From assembly GCA_022712835.1 (NCBI GenBank), contig JAFLJU010000318.1, positions 1 to 34,493 on the forward strand: a stretch of 34,493 nucleotides of DNA, given 5' to 3'. The notes beneath the pieces were generated by a model. That model was not told the DNA's origin and ran no database searches. It saw only the letters and a list, made by a program, of their open reading frames with translations. The position numbers were made by a program, and so were the translations under genes. Below are positions 1-8,500 of this stretch, piece after piece. The stretch comes from Desulfobacteraceae bacterium. Its GTDB lineage: Bacteria; Desulfobacterota; Desulfobacteria; Desulfobacterales; Desulfobacteraceae. The number at the start of each line of letters is the position of its first letter. Positions within the stretch are counted from its first letter, which is position 1.

Positions 1-305
1 TTGCCCTCTTCCCACATTCTCTGGGCATCGCCGCAAAGCTCCAGTGCCTGGTCTATTTTTTCCTGCCCCGGTGATTTTGTTTCATTTTCGGGTGGGAGTT
101 GTGATGCTTGGTGTGGGGCTGGTAATGGCTTTTCTTTTAGAAGGGTATTTGAATCGATGTCAGCTATAGAGGTATTGGGTTCGTTGTCTGTTGGGGAATT
201 ATAGGTATCCTGGTGAACGGGGGTGGCATGATTAAGGTTGGCTTGTTGGCAACCGGCCGTTAAAATAAATAGGGCTGTGATGGTGGCGAGTTGTTTGTAA
301 GTCAT
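1..305 (-). CDS. Lipoprotein, N-terminal part (runs off left edge)
   Basis: An open frame of 101 codons reads leftward from ATG at 305 and is still open at position 1. AGGAGA lies five bases upstream of the ATG. The N-terminus is a lipoprotein signal peptide: basic start (MTYK), hydrophobic stretch, and lipobox LTAGC with the lipidated cysteine at residue 19. Residues about 20-80 are rich in Pro, Asn, Gln and Thr, like a flexible linker. Residues 81-101 begin a helical segment (QEKIDQALELCGDAQRMWEE). That segment recalls the N-terminus of deltaproteobacterial LysM or MltD-like lytic transglycosylase lipoproteins, but this is from memory and the defining domains are off the window. The lipoprotein call is firm; the enzyme family is a guess. 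Confidence 0.75.
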   Translation of the reverse strand, partial: MTYKQLATITALFILTAGCQQANLNHATPVHQDTYNSPTDNEPNTSIADIDSNTLLKEKPLPAPHQASQLPPENETKSPGQEKIDQALELCGDAQRMWEEG

Positions 306-643
306 TCTTCTCCTGGTGCTTATGGCATGAATTTGTTTTGTTAGAACTCTATTAATAGATTAGAGAAGCCATGTCAATAGCGTCGATCTGTAATTTAAGG
401 CAGGTATCGTTTTTTAAGGACAATGGGTTGTTTAAAGAAAAGCTTGTATAAACAAGGCCTTTCATTTAGATTAGTGGGATTGTTCATCCGGTTTGTATGT
501 TATATTGTGGCCTTTTGGGTGAAGCGATGGTGGTTTTTTTGAATGGATTGGGAAGAATGGAGTATATCGAGGCAAATTGAAGGTTTTGGTGTTTTTATCG
601 GGTCTAATCGTTGCAAGCCGGGTGAGGTGGCATTAGATTCCGG
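306..643. other. Intergenic spacer without a recognisable gene
   Basis: This stretch separates the leftward lipoprotein gene from the rightward tRNA promoter. I see only very short open frames without ribosome binding sites, such as a 26-codon frame from 373. It is T- and G-rich on the plus strand. No repeat array, tRNA or convincing terminator was found. Confidence 0.5.
349..377 (-). promoter_or_regulatory. Possible promoter of the lipoprotein gene
   Basis: On the minus strand a perfect TTGACA (377-372) is followed 17 bases later by TAATAG (354-349), 44 bases before the lipoprotein ATG. The -35 box is ideal, but the -10 box matches consensus at only three of six positions. The -10 area lies in the 12-base palindrome TCTATTAATAGA (348-359). 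Confidence 0.4.
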
Positions 644-672
644 TTGATAAACTCAAAATGCTCTGATATATT
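644..672 (+). promoter_or_regulatory. Sigma70-type promoter of the tRNA / tufB-region operon
   Basis: TTGATA (644-649), a spacer of exactly 17 bases, and TATATT (667-672). A GC-rich discriminator (CTCCCGG) follows, which is typical of stable-RNA promoters under growth-rate or stringent control. The predicted start near 679 lies about 40 bases before the first tRNA. The match is seen directly; the stringent control is inferred. Confidence 0.75.
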
Positions 673-719
673 CTCCCGGTCTTTAAGGATGTGACAAGGT
701 TGTTGCGCTTTTAGGGTAA

Positions 720-795
720 GCCGATATAGCTCAGTTGGTAGAGCATCTCACTTGTAATGAGAATGTCCTCCGTTCGATTCGGGGTATCGGCTCCA
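720..795 (+). tRNA. tRNA-Thr (anticodon UGU)
   Basis: Complete cloverleaf. The acceptor arms GCCGATA and TATCGGC pair. The D arm contains AGTTGGTA, and the anticodon loop CTTGTAA sits in a TCTCA/TGAGA stem, giving anticodon TGT. The T loop is TTCGATT and CCA is encoded at the 3' end. It is the first gene after the promoter at 644-672 and opens the Thr-Tyr-Gly-Thr order that precedes tufB in many proteobacteria. Confidence 0.97.
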
Positions 796-805
796 GAAAT
801 GCTTT

Positions 806-890
806 GGTGGGGTTCCCGAGTGGTCAAAGGGATCAGACTGTAAATCTGACGGCTCAGCCTTCGGAGGTTCAAATCCTCCCCCCACCACCA
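806..890 (+). tRNA. tRNA-Tyr (anticodon GUA)
   Basis: Class II tRNA of 85 bases with a long variable arm. The acceptor GGTGGGG pairs with CCCCACC. The anticodon loop CTGTAAA gives GTA. The T loop is TTCAAAT and the 3' CCA is encoded. It lies ten bases after the first tRNA-Thr. Confidence 0.97.
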
Positions 891-972
891 AAAGTATTGT
901 GTAGGAGATCTTGTATGTGAGGGGATCGTTACTACATAGTCGATTTTTGGTTGATTGGCTATTTAATGATAA

Positions 973-1048
<76 letters not shown>

Positions 1049-1097
1049 TGTTCCTTCTCCTACAGGTTATAATTTATTTAATTGATTTGCCTGCGTA

Positions 1098-1174
1098 GCC
1101 CATGTAGCTCAGTTGGTAGAGCGCTTCCTTGGTAAGGAAGAGGTTCACCAGTTCGACTCTGGTCATGGGCTCCA
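1098..1174 (+). tRNA. tRNA-Thr (anticodon GGU)
   Basis: The acceptor GCCCATG pairs with CATGGGC. The anticodon stem CTTCC/GGAAG encloses TTGGTAA, giving GGT. The T loop is TTCGACT and the 3' CCA is encoded. With the UGU tRNA at 720 the operon holds two threonine acceptors. The tuf remnant starts 28 bases further on. Confidence 0.97.
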
Positions 1175-1202
1175 CAATAAAGGCAGTAAGGGATTTGGAA
1201 CG

Positions 1203-1793
1203 ATGGCTAAGGAAAGATTCGGGAGCAAACTAAACGTTGTTATGGGCACCATCTGTATTGCCGGTCACGGTAGAGCGACGGATAAGGATGCAATTACCAA
1301 GCATGCTGCCCTGGATGATTATGTTTCCGATATGTCGGTTGACGAGATTGACAAAGTTCTGGGTGTTGTTTTTCTGAAAAAGTGTGATATAGTCAGCTCT
1401 GTGGGTAATCCATTTCTTATGCCCGCGGAGGGTTTTTTCATTACCTCCGGTCATGGTTTTGCCGTGGGCGGGAGGATTGAGCGTGGCATTGTAGGAATCA
1501 CAGAAGCTGATGAAGCTATGCGGATTGGCGTTGAGGCGCTTGAAAAATTATTGGATAAAAGCCGGGCATATGATAATGTCGGGCTTATGTCCTGTGGAAC
1601 TAAAAGAGATCAAACTGATATTGCCAGCGTTTTGGCGCTTTGCGAGGGCGTGGGAGTCTCCATGCCCGGCGATAATGCAACCATCAATGTTGAACTGATA
1701 GCGCCCATTGCAATGGAAAAAGATCTCCGTTTTGCAGAATATTAAGGCGGCCGTACGGTCGGTGCTGGTGTTGTCGGTGAAATTGTTGAATAA
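1203..1793 (+). pseudogene. tufB: Decayed EF-Tu gene (tufB position)
   Basis: It aligns end to end with the intact tuf at 15064-16257, from MAKE to [13 protein letters not shown] plus stop, but holds 197 codons instead of 398. Relative to the intact protein it lacks about one residue near position 9 and residues 53-128, 142-207, 241-249 and 290-338. All five deletions are in frame. The P-loop GHIDHGKT is destroyed, switch I, the DCPGH motif and G5 are gone, and NKCD has become KKCD, so it cannot be a working GTPase. A single stop (TAA 1743-1745) replaces Glu382 and leaves a 180-codon open frame; the old C-terminal 15 codons follow in frame. The ribosome binding site is weak (TAAGGGA, about 11 bases upstream). 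The position after tRNA-Thr and before rpmG/secE is that of tufB in proteobacteria. It could still be translated as a short protein. Confidence 0.9.
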
Positions 1794-1811
1794 ATACGAA
1801 GGGGTTTAATA

Positions 1812-1970
1812 GTGGATAGAGTACTTATTGCTCTCGCATGCACGGAATGCAAGAGAAGGAATTATACAACTACAAAGAATAAACGGAAGAGTCCAGATAA
1901 AATTGAGCTTAAAAAATACTGCAAATTTTGTAATAAACATCTGGTTCATAAAGAGACGAAAATAAAATAA
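1812..1970 (+). CDS. rpmG: 50S ribosomal protein L33
   Basis: A 52-residue frame starting at GTG, with AAGGGG seven bases upstream. It keeps the L33 signature: CTEC at residues 10-13, then [11 protein letters not shown], and CKFC at 37-40. The four cysteines make this the zinc-binding form. L33 is a small 50S protein near the E site. It sits 18 bases after the tuf remnant and ten bases before tRNA-Trp, the usual rpmG-trnW-secE-nusG order. Length is within the family range of about 49-55. Confidence 0.95.
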   Translation: MDRVLIALACTECKRRNYTTTKNKRKSPDKIELKKYCKFCNKHLVHKETKIK

Positions 1971-1980
1971 TTTAAGTTTT

Positions 1981-2057
1981 AGGTCAGTAGCTCCAATTGG
2001 TAGAGCACCGGACTCCAAATCCGGCGGTTGTGGGTTCGACTCCCTCCTGACCTGCCA
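1981..2057 (+). tRNA. tRNA-Trp (anticodon CCA)
   Basis: The acceptor AGGTCAG pairs with CTGACCT. The anticodon stem CCGGA/TCCGG encloses CTCCAAA, giving CCA. The T loop is TTCGACT, the discriminator is G and the 3' CCA is encoded. It lies between rpmG and secE, so it must be cut from a transcript that also carries mRNA. Confidence 0.97.
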
Positions 2058-2115
2058 CATAATTTAATAACCACTCCTGTCTATTGACAGGGTTGAAGGC
2101 AACTCCAGGAGTTAT

Positions 2116-2472
2116 ATGTCACGGATACAGAAAAAAAAGTTGTTTGGTGAAAAGAAAAAAAGGGACCTCGATTCGGAGAGTATTACCGATAAAGGCGACA
2201 AGATTTCTGGGTCCAAGCCGGCCGCGCCATTGGGATTGCAGAAACAGGAAAAGTCATTCGTCGAGGGTAAGGTTGGCGAGCCAAATGCTTTTCAACGGGC
2301 AATAGAGTTCTTTAAGGAAGTAAAGGTTGAGTTAAAAAAGGTCACTTGGCCGACGCGTAAGCAAACTACCGGAACAACTATAGTCGTTATTATCTTCGTT
2401 TTTGTTGTGGCTGCTTTTTTGGGGCTTTTTGACTATGGTCTTTCCAAGCTTGTTCAGGTTGTCCTTACATAG
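2116..2472 (+). CDS. secE: Preprotein translocase subunit SecE
   Basis: A 118-residue protein. SecE clamps SecY in the SecYEG channel that exports unfolded proteins across the inner membrane. The conserved part is at the end: amphipathic helix FFKEVKVELKKVTWPTRKQ (residues 65-83, with the family motif WPTRK) followed by one membrane helix at about 88-105. The first 58 residues are a charged, lysine-rich extension with no E. coli-type extra membrane helices, so this is the single-spanning form with a long cytoplasmic tail. CCAGGAG precedes the ATG. nusG follows after 15 bases. Confidence 0.95.
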   Translation: MSRIQKKKLFGEKKKRDLDSESITDKGDKISGSKPAAPLGLQKQEKSFVEGKVGEPNAFQRAIEFFKEVKVELKKVTWPTRKQTTGTTIVVIIFVFVVAAFLGLFDYGLSKLVQVVLT

Positions 2473-2487
2473 ATTAAGGGAAATAGC

Positions 2488-3018
2488 ATGTCTCTAAAAT
2501 GGTATGTTGTTCATGTGTATTCTGGTCATGAACAAAAAGTAAAAGTAGCGCTGGAAGAAAAAATCGAGGGTTCTAAGCATCCTGAGAAGTTCGATGAAAT
2601 TTTGATTCCTACCGAGAACGTAGTCGAGTTGGTGGATGGGAAAAGAAGGGAGTCTACTCGTAAATTTTATCCAGGATATATTCTGGTGCGAATGCATCTT
2701 GACAACGAGACATGGCATATCGTTAGTTCCACGGCAAAGGTAACCGGGTTTTTGGGCGGAAAGAACAAGCCTGCACCCATTACTGAACGAGAAGCGCAAA
2801 GTATTATTGATAAAATGCAACAGGGCAAGAATAAACCCCAGCCAAAATACTTTTTTGAGCCGGGTGATGAAATCAGAGTTGTTGATGGCCCATTTGCATC
2901 TTTCAATGGTACAGTTGAGGATGTGTCCCCGGACAAGGAAAAGGTAACGGTATTGGTAAGTATTTTTGGAAGGGCAACCCCTGTTGAGCTGAATTTTATA
3001 CAGGTTTCCAAGATTTAA
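2488..3018 (+). CDS. nusG: Transcription termination/antitermination protein NusG
   Basis: A 176-residue protein of normal length. NusG binds the clamp of RNA polymerase, reduces pausing, and links it to Rho or to the ribosome through S10. The N-terminal NGN domain covers about residues 4-115 (KWYVVHVYSGHE start, then the typical FYPGYILVRM and TGFLGG segments). The C-terminal KOW domain spans about 125-155, with PGDEIRVVDGPFASFNG. AAGGGA lies seven bases before the ATG. rplK follows after 49 bases, the usual secE-nusG-rplK order. Confidence 0.97.
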   Translation: MSLKWYVVHVYSGHEQKVKVALEEKIEGSKHPEKFDEILIPTENVVELVDGKRRESTRKFYPGYILVRMHLDNETWHIVSSTAKVTGFLGGKNKPAPITEREAQSIIDKMQQGKNKPQPKYFFEPGDEIRVVDGPFASFNGTVEDVSPDKEKVTVLVSIFGRATPVELNFIQVSKI

Positions 3019-3067
3019 TTGGTTTTACCTAATTTTATTTAAGAGTTAAGTTTCAGGAGTATTTAAA

Positions 3068-3490
3068 ATGGCAAAAAAAGTAATGACACAAATAAAGCTT
3101 CAGGTTCCGGCAGGAAAAGCCAATCCATCTCCGCCCATTGGGCCTGCCCTTGGTCAGCATGGGGTAAATATTATGGATTTTTGCAAGGCTTTTAATGCAA
3201 AAACCTCAAATGACGAGGGGTCTATCATCCCCGTTGTCATCACTGTCTATGTGGATAGATCGTTTAGCTTTATAACAAAAACACCTCCTGCATCAAGATT
3301 GCTATTGGCTGCAGCTAAATTATCAAAGGGATCCAGTGAGCCCAACCGAAACAAGGTTGGCAAGGTTACCCGTGATCAGCTGATCGGAATTGCAGAACTG
3401 AAAAAAGAAGATTTAAACGCCTCAGATATTGATGCCGCTGCGAAGATTATCGCTGGCACCGCAAGAAGTATGGGGATAGAAGTAGTTTAA
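3068..3490 (+). CDS. rplK: 50S ribosomal protein L11
   Basis: A 140-residue protein. L11 binds the GTPase-associated region of 23S rRNA at the base of the L7/L12 stalk. The N-terminal domain carries PPIGPALGQ (residues 22-30), whose two prolines are where thiostrepton resistance arises in other bacteria; both are wild type. The C-terminal rRNA-binding domain includes TKTPPAS and ends in [16 protein letters not shown] is suitably placed before the ATG. rplA follows after 25 bases; in E. coli these two form one unit repressed by L1. Confidence 0.97.
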   Translation: MAKKVMTQIKLQVPAGKANPSPPIGPALGQHGVNIMDFCKAFNAKTSNDEGSIIPVVITVYVDRSFSFITKTPPASRLLLAAAKLSKGSSEPNRNKVGKVTRDQLIGIAELKKEDLNASDIDAAAKIIAGTARSMGIEVV

Positions 3491-3515
3491 CTTTAAGTAT
3501 AAAGAGTGATGAAAA

Positions 3516-4208
3516 ATGCCAAAGCGGAGTAAAAAACAGATAGAAGCACAAAACAAAGTCGATAGAACTATCCAGTACGGTCCACTGGACGCCTTGGAAC
3601 TCGCTGTATCTTCAAGTTATGTCAAGTTTGATGAAACCGTTGATGTTGCCGTTAGATTGGGAGTTGATCCGCGGCATGCCGATCAAATGGTTCGTGGAAC
3701 TGTTGTGCTTCCCAATGGACTTGGTAAGGAAGTAAAGGTACTCGTTTTTGCCAAGGGTGAAAAAGAAAAAGAAGCCCTTGATGCTGGCGCCGATTTTATC
3801 GCCACAGACGAGGTTCTGGCAAAAATAAAAGACGGATGGTTTGGGTTTGATAAAGCCATTGCCACGCCTGATATGATGGGTGAGGTAGGGAAGCTTGGTC
3901 GGGTTCTCGGGCCTAGAGGGTTGATGCCCAATGCCAAGACCGGGACGGTAACCTTTGAGCTTGGAAAAACCATTGAAGAGCTTAAGGCCGGAAAAATTGA
4001 ATTTCGGGTTGAGAAAGCCGGTATTGTCCATGTTCCCGTTGGGAAAATTTCCTTTGGTGCTGAGAAGCTTACTGAAAACGTGAAAGCGTTTCTGGACAAG
4101 ATTGTCTCCCTGAGGCCTGCATCCAGTAAAGGGGCATATATTAAAACAATTACGGTTTCTTCAACGATGGGTCCAGGGATCAAATTGGATCCCGCGTTGA
4201 TAAAGTAA
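3516..4208 (+). CDS. rplA: 50S ribosomal protein L1
   Basis: A 230-residue protein of normal length. L1 forms the mobile L1 stalk at the E site and in many bacteria represses its own operon by binding an rRNA-like site in the mRNA. The family signature [15 protein letters not shown] is at residues 131-145. The N-terminal KRSKK is basic, as usual. No obvious L1 operator was recognised upstream of rplK. The following gap to rplJ holds the L10 leader. Confidence 0.97.
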   Translation: MPKRSKKQIEAQNKVDRTIQYGPLDALELAVSSSYVKFDETVDVAVRLGVDPRHADQMVRGTVVLPNGLGKEVKVLVFAKGEKEKEALDAGADFIATDEVLAKIKDGWFGFDKAIATPDMMGEVGKLGRVLGPRGLMPNAKTGTVTFELGKTIEELKAGKIEFRVEKAGIVHVPVGKISFGAEKLTENVKAFLDKIVSLRPASSKGAYIKTITVSSTMGPGIKLDPALIK

Positions 4209-4229
4209 TTGTTGATAGAAGAATTATAG

Positions 4230-4249
4230 GGTTGTAAATTTTTACAACC
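4230..4249 (+). repeat. Perfect inverted repeat after rplA
   Basis: GGTTGTAAA (4230-4238) and TTTACAACC (4241-4249) are exact reverse complements two bases apart. They would form a strong hairpin in the rplA-rplJ spacer, 21 bases after the rplA stop. There is no following T tract, so it is not a classic terminator. It could be a processing or mRNA-stability hairpin. Confidence 0.6.
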
Positions 4250-4267
4250 GATAGATAAGTGTTGTAT

Positions 4268-4332
4268 TACCTGTCCTAGACAGTAGGTGCGTTATGTGAC
4301 GCATAATCGGATTTGCCGGCCTGCCGAGATAG
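4268..4332 (+). promoter_or_regulatory. Ribosomal protein L10 leader (autoregulatory RNA)
   Basis: The spacer before rplJ contains GACAGTAGGTGC (4279-4290), a small stem TGCGT/ACGCA (4288-4303), and then CCTGCCGAG (4320-4328). GUAGG can pair with CCUGC to close a helix interrupted by an internal loop. This is the conserved core of the L10 leader that binds the L10(L12)4 complex and represses rplJ-rplL translation. The position, 72 bases before the rplJ start, is the expected one. Boundaries are approximate. Confidence 0.85.
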
Positions 4333-4403
4333 AAAAATTAAATTTTGTTTTGGTTTAGTTGGCACCTTCGTAAAATTTATTAATGGAAGGAGGTGTATGT
4401 AAA

Positions 4404-4928
4404 TTGCTGAATATTTCTCAAAAAAAAGTGGTTGTTGATAGGCTTTCAAAACAGTTGGCCGAAGCTGAAATCAGTATACTGATAGATTATAAAGGTCTTG
4501 ATGTATTAAAGATGACAGAACTTCGCGCAAAGCTTAGGGAGGCTGGCGTACAGATTGAAGTTGTTAAAAATACGCTGTTAGTCAGGGCTTCACAAGGGTG
4601 TGATTCTGCCTTGCTGAATGACCTTTATAAAGGGCCGAACGCAATCGTTACTTGTGCGAATGACCCTGTTGCCCCTGCAAAAATTCTTGTTGATTTTGCT
4701 AAAACCAACGAGCAGCTTGAAATTAAAGCGGCTACGCTGGCGGGTAAGCTTCTCAACCTGGAAGAGATCACACAGCTTGCTAAGATGCCGTCCAAAGAAG
4801 AGCTTCTCACGAAACTGGTTTGTACACTTAATGCCGTTCCGACGTCATTTGTGAACGTACTTGCGGGTGTTCCCAGAGCTTTTGTTAACGTGCTGTCTGC
4901 TATCAAAGATCAAAAAGAAGCAGCTTAA
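4404..4928 (+). CDS. rplJ: 50S ribosomal protein L10
   Basis: A 174-residue protein if it starts at TTG 4404. An in-frame ATG at 4383 exists, but it sits on top of the strong Shine-Dalgarno GGAAGGAGG (4385-4393), which is well spaced for the TTG, and the family starts close to LNISQKK. L10 anchors the L7/L12 dimers to the ribosome through its C-terminal helix and binds 23S rRNA with its N-terminal domain (ILIDYKGLDVLKM, then LREAGVQIEVVKNTLL). Control by the L10 leader just upstream is expected. rplL follows after 75 bases. Confidence 0.94.
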   Translation: MLNISQKKVVVDRLSKQLAEAEISILIDYKGLDVLKMTELRAKLREAGVQIEVVKNTLLVRASQGCDSALLNDLYKGPNAIVTCANDPVAPAKILVDFAKTNEQLEIKAATLAGKLLNLEEITQLAKMPSKEELLTKLVCTLNAVPTSFVNVLAGVPRAFVNVLSAIKDQKEAA

Positions 4929-5003
4929 TCAAACTAGCTTAATCAAAATAATTTATAAATAGAAAAATTACATTTTAGAAAGTGTTAATTTAGGAGAAAA
5001 AAA

Positions 5004-5387
5004 ATGGCTGATATCACAAAAGATGATGTTATTGAATTTATAGCAAACATGACCGTTCTTGACCTTTCAGAGCTTGTAAAAGAACTTGAAGAAAAATTTG
5101 GTGTTAGTGCTGCTGCACCGGTTGCAATGGTCGGCATGGCCGGTGGTGGTGACGCGGGCGCTGCTGTAGAAGAACAAACTGAATTTGATGTTATTCTTGA
5201 AACCATTGGTGATAAAAAAATTAATGTCATCAAGGAAGTAAGAGCAATTACTGGTCTTGGCCTCAAAGAAGCCAAAGCATTGGTTGAAGAAGCACCCAAA
5301 GCAGTTAAAGAGGGTATTGCTAAAGCCGAAGCTGACAAGTTCAAAGAACAACTCGAAGCTGTAGGTGCACAAGTTTCTGTAAAATAG
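5004..5387 (+). CDS. rplL: 50S ribosomal protein L7/L12
   Basis: A 127-residue protein, normal length. L7/L12 dimers form the flexible stalk that recruits EF-Tu, EF-G and other GTPases. The N-terminal dimer domain is about residues 1-32, followed by an Ala/Gly-rich hinge (about 34-54) and the globular C-terminal domain from about 57, with [20 protein letters not shown] and [22 protein letters not shown] lies nine bases before the ATG. Codon use is strongly biased, as expected for the most abundant ribosomal protein. Confidence 0.97.
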   Translation: MADITKDDVIEFIANMTVLDLSELVKELEEKFGVSAAAPVAMVGMAGGGDAGAAVEEQTEFDVILETIGDKKINVIKEVRAITGLGLKEAKALVEEAPKAVKEGIAKAEADKFKEQLEAVGAQVSVK

Positions 5388-5433
5388 TTTTGCATAGCTG
5401 ATTTACACGAGAAGCAACGTGTATTAACTATAT

Positions 5434-5465
5434 GCGGGAGCAAGGCAATATTGCCTTGCCTCCGC
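5434..5465 (+). promoter_or_regulatory. Palindromic attenuator or RNase processing site between rplL and rpoB
   Basis: A 20-base perfect palindrome, GCAAGGCAATATTGCCTTGC (5440-5459), is flanked by GCGG (5434-5437) and CCGC (5462-5465), which also pair. The RNA would fold into a long stem followed by UUUUA. In E. coli the same gap holds a transcription attenuator and an RNase III site that set the ratio of L7/L12 to RNA polymerase. The stem is seen; the function is inferred. A smaller stem, TACACG/CGTGTA (5404-5423), lies just before. Confidence 0.65.
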
Positions 5466-5500
5466 TTTTACGGTTGGAAAAACTCACACTGGGAGATATC

Positions 5501-8500
5501 ATGACCGGAAGTCTTTTGACGAATAAGCGTAATAGAAAAGAGTTTGGCAGTAAAAGAAAGATAATTGATATTCCTGATTTAATTGGAATGCAGCGCAATT
5601 CTTTTGAGAGTTTTCTTCAAAGGAATATGCTTGCCCAGGACAGGGAAGTAAAAGGACTCCATTCTGTATTTAAATCTGTATTTCCAATTAAGGATTTCAC
5701 AGATACCTCATCTTTGGAATATGTTTCTTACTCCTTCGGCGAATCAAAACATTCGATGAAGGAATGTATCAGCCGGGGGATGACTTATGAAATTCCGGTT
5801 AACATACGGGTTCGTCTGGTTGTTTATGACCGGGATAAGGAAACAGATGTCTCTTCTATAAGGGATATCAAAGAACAGGAAATCTATTTCGGTACTATTC
5901 CTTTGATGACCCCCCGGGGTACCTTCATCATTAATGGAACTGAAAGAGCTGTTGTCAGCCAGCTTCACCGATCATCCGGTGTGTTTTTCGACCATGACAA
6001 GGGTAAAAACTATTCTTCCGGAAAGATTATCTACAATGCGAGGGTTATTCCTGTGCGTGGTTCCTGGATCGATATGGAAATCGATGCCAAGGATATCGTG
6101 AATATCAGGATTGACCGCAGAAGAAAATTTCCTGTCTCCATTTTGTTTAAATCTTTCGGCTATACCAGTGAAGACATCTTGGACTTCTTTTATCAAAAAG
6201 AACGGATTATTAAAAAGAATGGATCCTTTTTCAAAGAATTCGTTCCTGAAAATCTTGTAAGACAAAGGGCTAGCTTTGATATCAAATCGCCTGAAACAGG
6301 TGAAATTGTCATCAAGACAGGTAGGATTTTTACCAAGCGGGCCATCAAGCAACTCAGTGATGAGGGTCTTGATTTTATTCCAATTTCCAATGAAGAGCTC
6401 ATTGACAAGGGGTTTGCCATGAGTTTTGCGGACCCTAAAACAAAGGAAGTCGTTTTCAAGGCTGGCGATCTAATAGCCGAAGACACCTTTGAGATAATGG
6501 AAGAGATGGGAATGGATGATTTTCACATTCTCTTTGTCGAGGCCAGAAGTTCCGATTCCATGCGAAAAACCTTGGTTACAGATAAAACCGAATCCAAGGA
6601 AGAAGCGCTCATGGACATCTACCGGCGTCTTCGTCCCGGAAACCCGGCCACAATTGAAGTTGCCCAGGATTTTATCGATCATCTGTTTTTTCGCCAGACC
6701 TACTATGACCTTTCAAAGGTGGGTAGACTTAAGATGAACCATCGGCTTGGGGTGGACACTAAAATTGATGTAAAAACGTTGAGAAGAGAGGATGTGCTTT
6801 TGACTGCCGCCACTCTTATTGAACTTAAAGATACCCAGGGCCAGGTGGATGATATTGATCATCTGGGTAACAGAAGGGTTCGTGCGGTTGGTGAGTTGCT
6901 GGAAAATCATTATCGGATCGGTTTGGTTCGTATGGAAAGGGCCATTAAGGAAAAAATGAGCATGCAGGAAGTCGATGCCATGATGCCCCACGATCTTATT
7001 AATCCCAAGCCTGTCTCTGCGGTTGTCAGAGAATTTTTTGGTACTTCTCAGTTGTCCCAATTCATGGACCAGACAAACCCATTGTCCGAGACAACCCATA
7101 AAAGAAGGCTTTCTGCTCTTGGACCGGGTGGTCTTACCCGGGAAAGAGCTGGCTTTGAAGTCAGGGATGTTCATCCCTCCCATTACGGTAGAATCTGTCC
7201 CATTGAAACACCTGAAGGACCCAATATTGGATTGATCGTTTCCTTGTGTACCTTCGCAAGGGTGAATGATTTTGGTTTTATTGAAACCCCTTTTAGAATA
7301 GCGGACAATGGAAATGTTTCAAAAAACATCAGACATTTAAGTGCGTTCGAAGAAAAGGAATTGCCTATCGGTCAAGCCAATGCACCGCTTGACGTTGACG
7401 GAAATTTCATGAATCCTCTGGTTTCTGCCCGGGTGGGTGGTGAGTTTGAAATGATTGATAACAAAGACGTTAAATTTATGGACGTCTCTCCCAATCAGTT
7501 GGTTTCAGTTTCTGCTTCGTTGATCCCTTTTCTCGAAAATGATGATGCCAACAGGGCCTTGATGGGATCCAACATGCAGCGTCAGGCCGTACCGCTTATT
7601 CAGAGTGAGGCGCCTTTAGTGGGTACCGGCATGGAAAGCGTGGTTGCTAGAGATTCTGGTGTTACGATTGTTTCTGAATTCGATGGTGTTATTGTAGAAG
7701 TGGATTCGAAACGAATTGTTGTGAAAAATGATGACAATGGCGACAGCAATTTTGAAAAAGCGGTATCCATTTATAGTTGTACGAAATTTGTTCGGTCTAA
7801 CCAGAATACCTGTTTCAACCACAGACCCATTGTTCAGAAAGGGGAAAGGGTTAAACAGGGTCAGGTTATTGCCGATGGACCTTCCACTGAAATGGGTGAA
7901 TTGGCTTTGGGAAAAAATGTGACCGTCGCCTTTATGCCCTGGGATGGATATAATTATGAGGATTCCATTTTGGTCAGCGAGCGGCTGGTTAAGGATGGGG
8001 TCTATACCTCTGTACATATTGAAGAATATGAAGTTCTTGCAAGGGACACCAAACTTGGCAAGGAAGAAATTACCAGGGATATCCCCAATGTAGGCGAAGA
8101 AGCGCTTAAAAATCTTGATGAGAGTGGTATTATTCGCCTGGGAGCAGAAGTGAAATCCGGAGATATTCTTGTGGGTAAAATTACGCCCAAGGGTGAGACC
8201 CAGCTTTCTCCTGAAGAAAAATTACTCCGGGCAATTTTTGGTGAAAAAGCAGGGGACGTGAAAGATACCTCCCTTTGTGTTCCGCCGGGTGTACAGGGAA
8301 AGGTAATAGATGCCAAGGTGTTCTCCAGGAGGGGACTTTCCAAGGATGACAGAACCCGGCTCATTGAAGATCAGGATATCGAACGCCTTGAAAAGGACAG
8401 AGATGATGAGATTAAAATCATTTCCGAGGTAGCCAGGGAAAAAGTCGAAAATATCCTGGACGGGCATAAAGTTCTGAGTGATTTAGAGAAAAATGGGAAA

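Noticed and set aside
1..204. A plus-strand open frame at the left edge
   Set aside because: The opposite strand holds a better gene with lipobox and ribosome binding site; the plus frame is Ser/Phe-rich and has no similarity I recognise.
373..453. A 26-codon open frame in the spacer
   Set aside because: No ribosome binding site and no similarity; expected by chance.
1113..1202. An upstream extension of the tuf remnant frame
   Set aside because: The extra codons lie in tRNA-Thr(GGU); homology to EF-Tu starts at 1203.
4198..4229. TTGATA and TTATAG after rplA as an rplJ promoter
   Set aside because: The spacing is about 21 bases, outside the sigma70 range.
4383..4403. ATG 4383 as the rplJ start
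   Set aside because: The ATG overlaps the Shine-Dalgarno itself; the TTG at 4404 is well spaced and matches the family's N-terminus.
5432..5500. ATG 5432 as the rpoB start
   Set aside because: The extra 23 codons lie in a palindrome and do not resemble beta; ATG 5501 has its own GGGAG.
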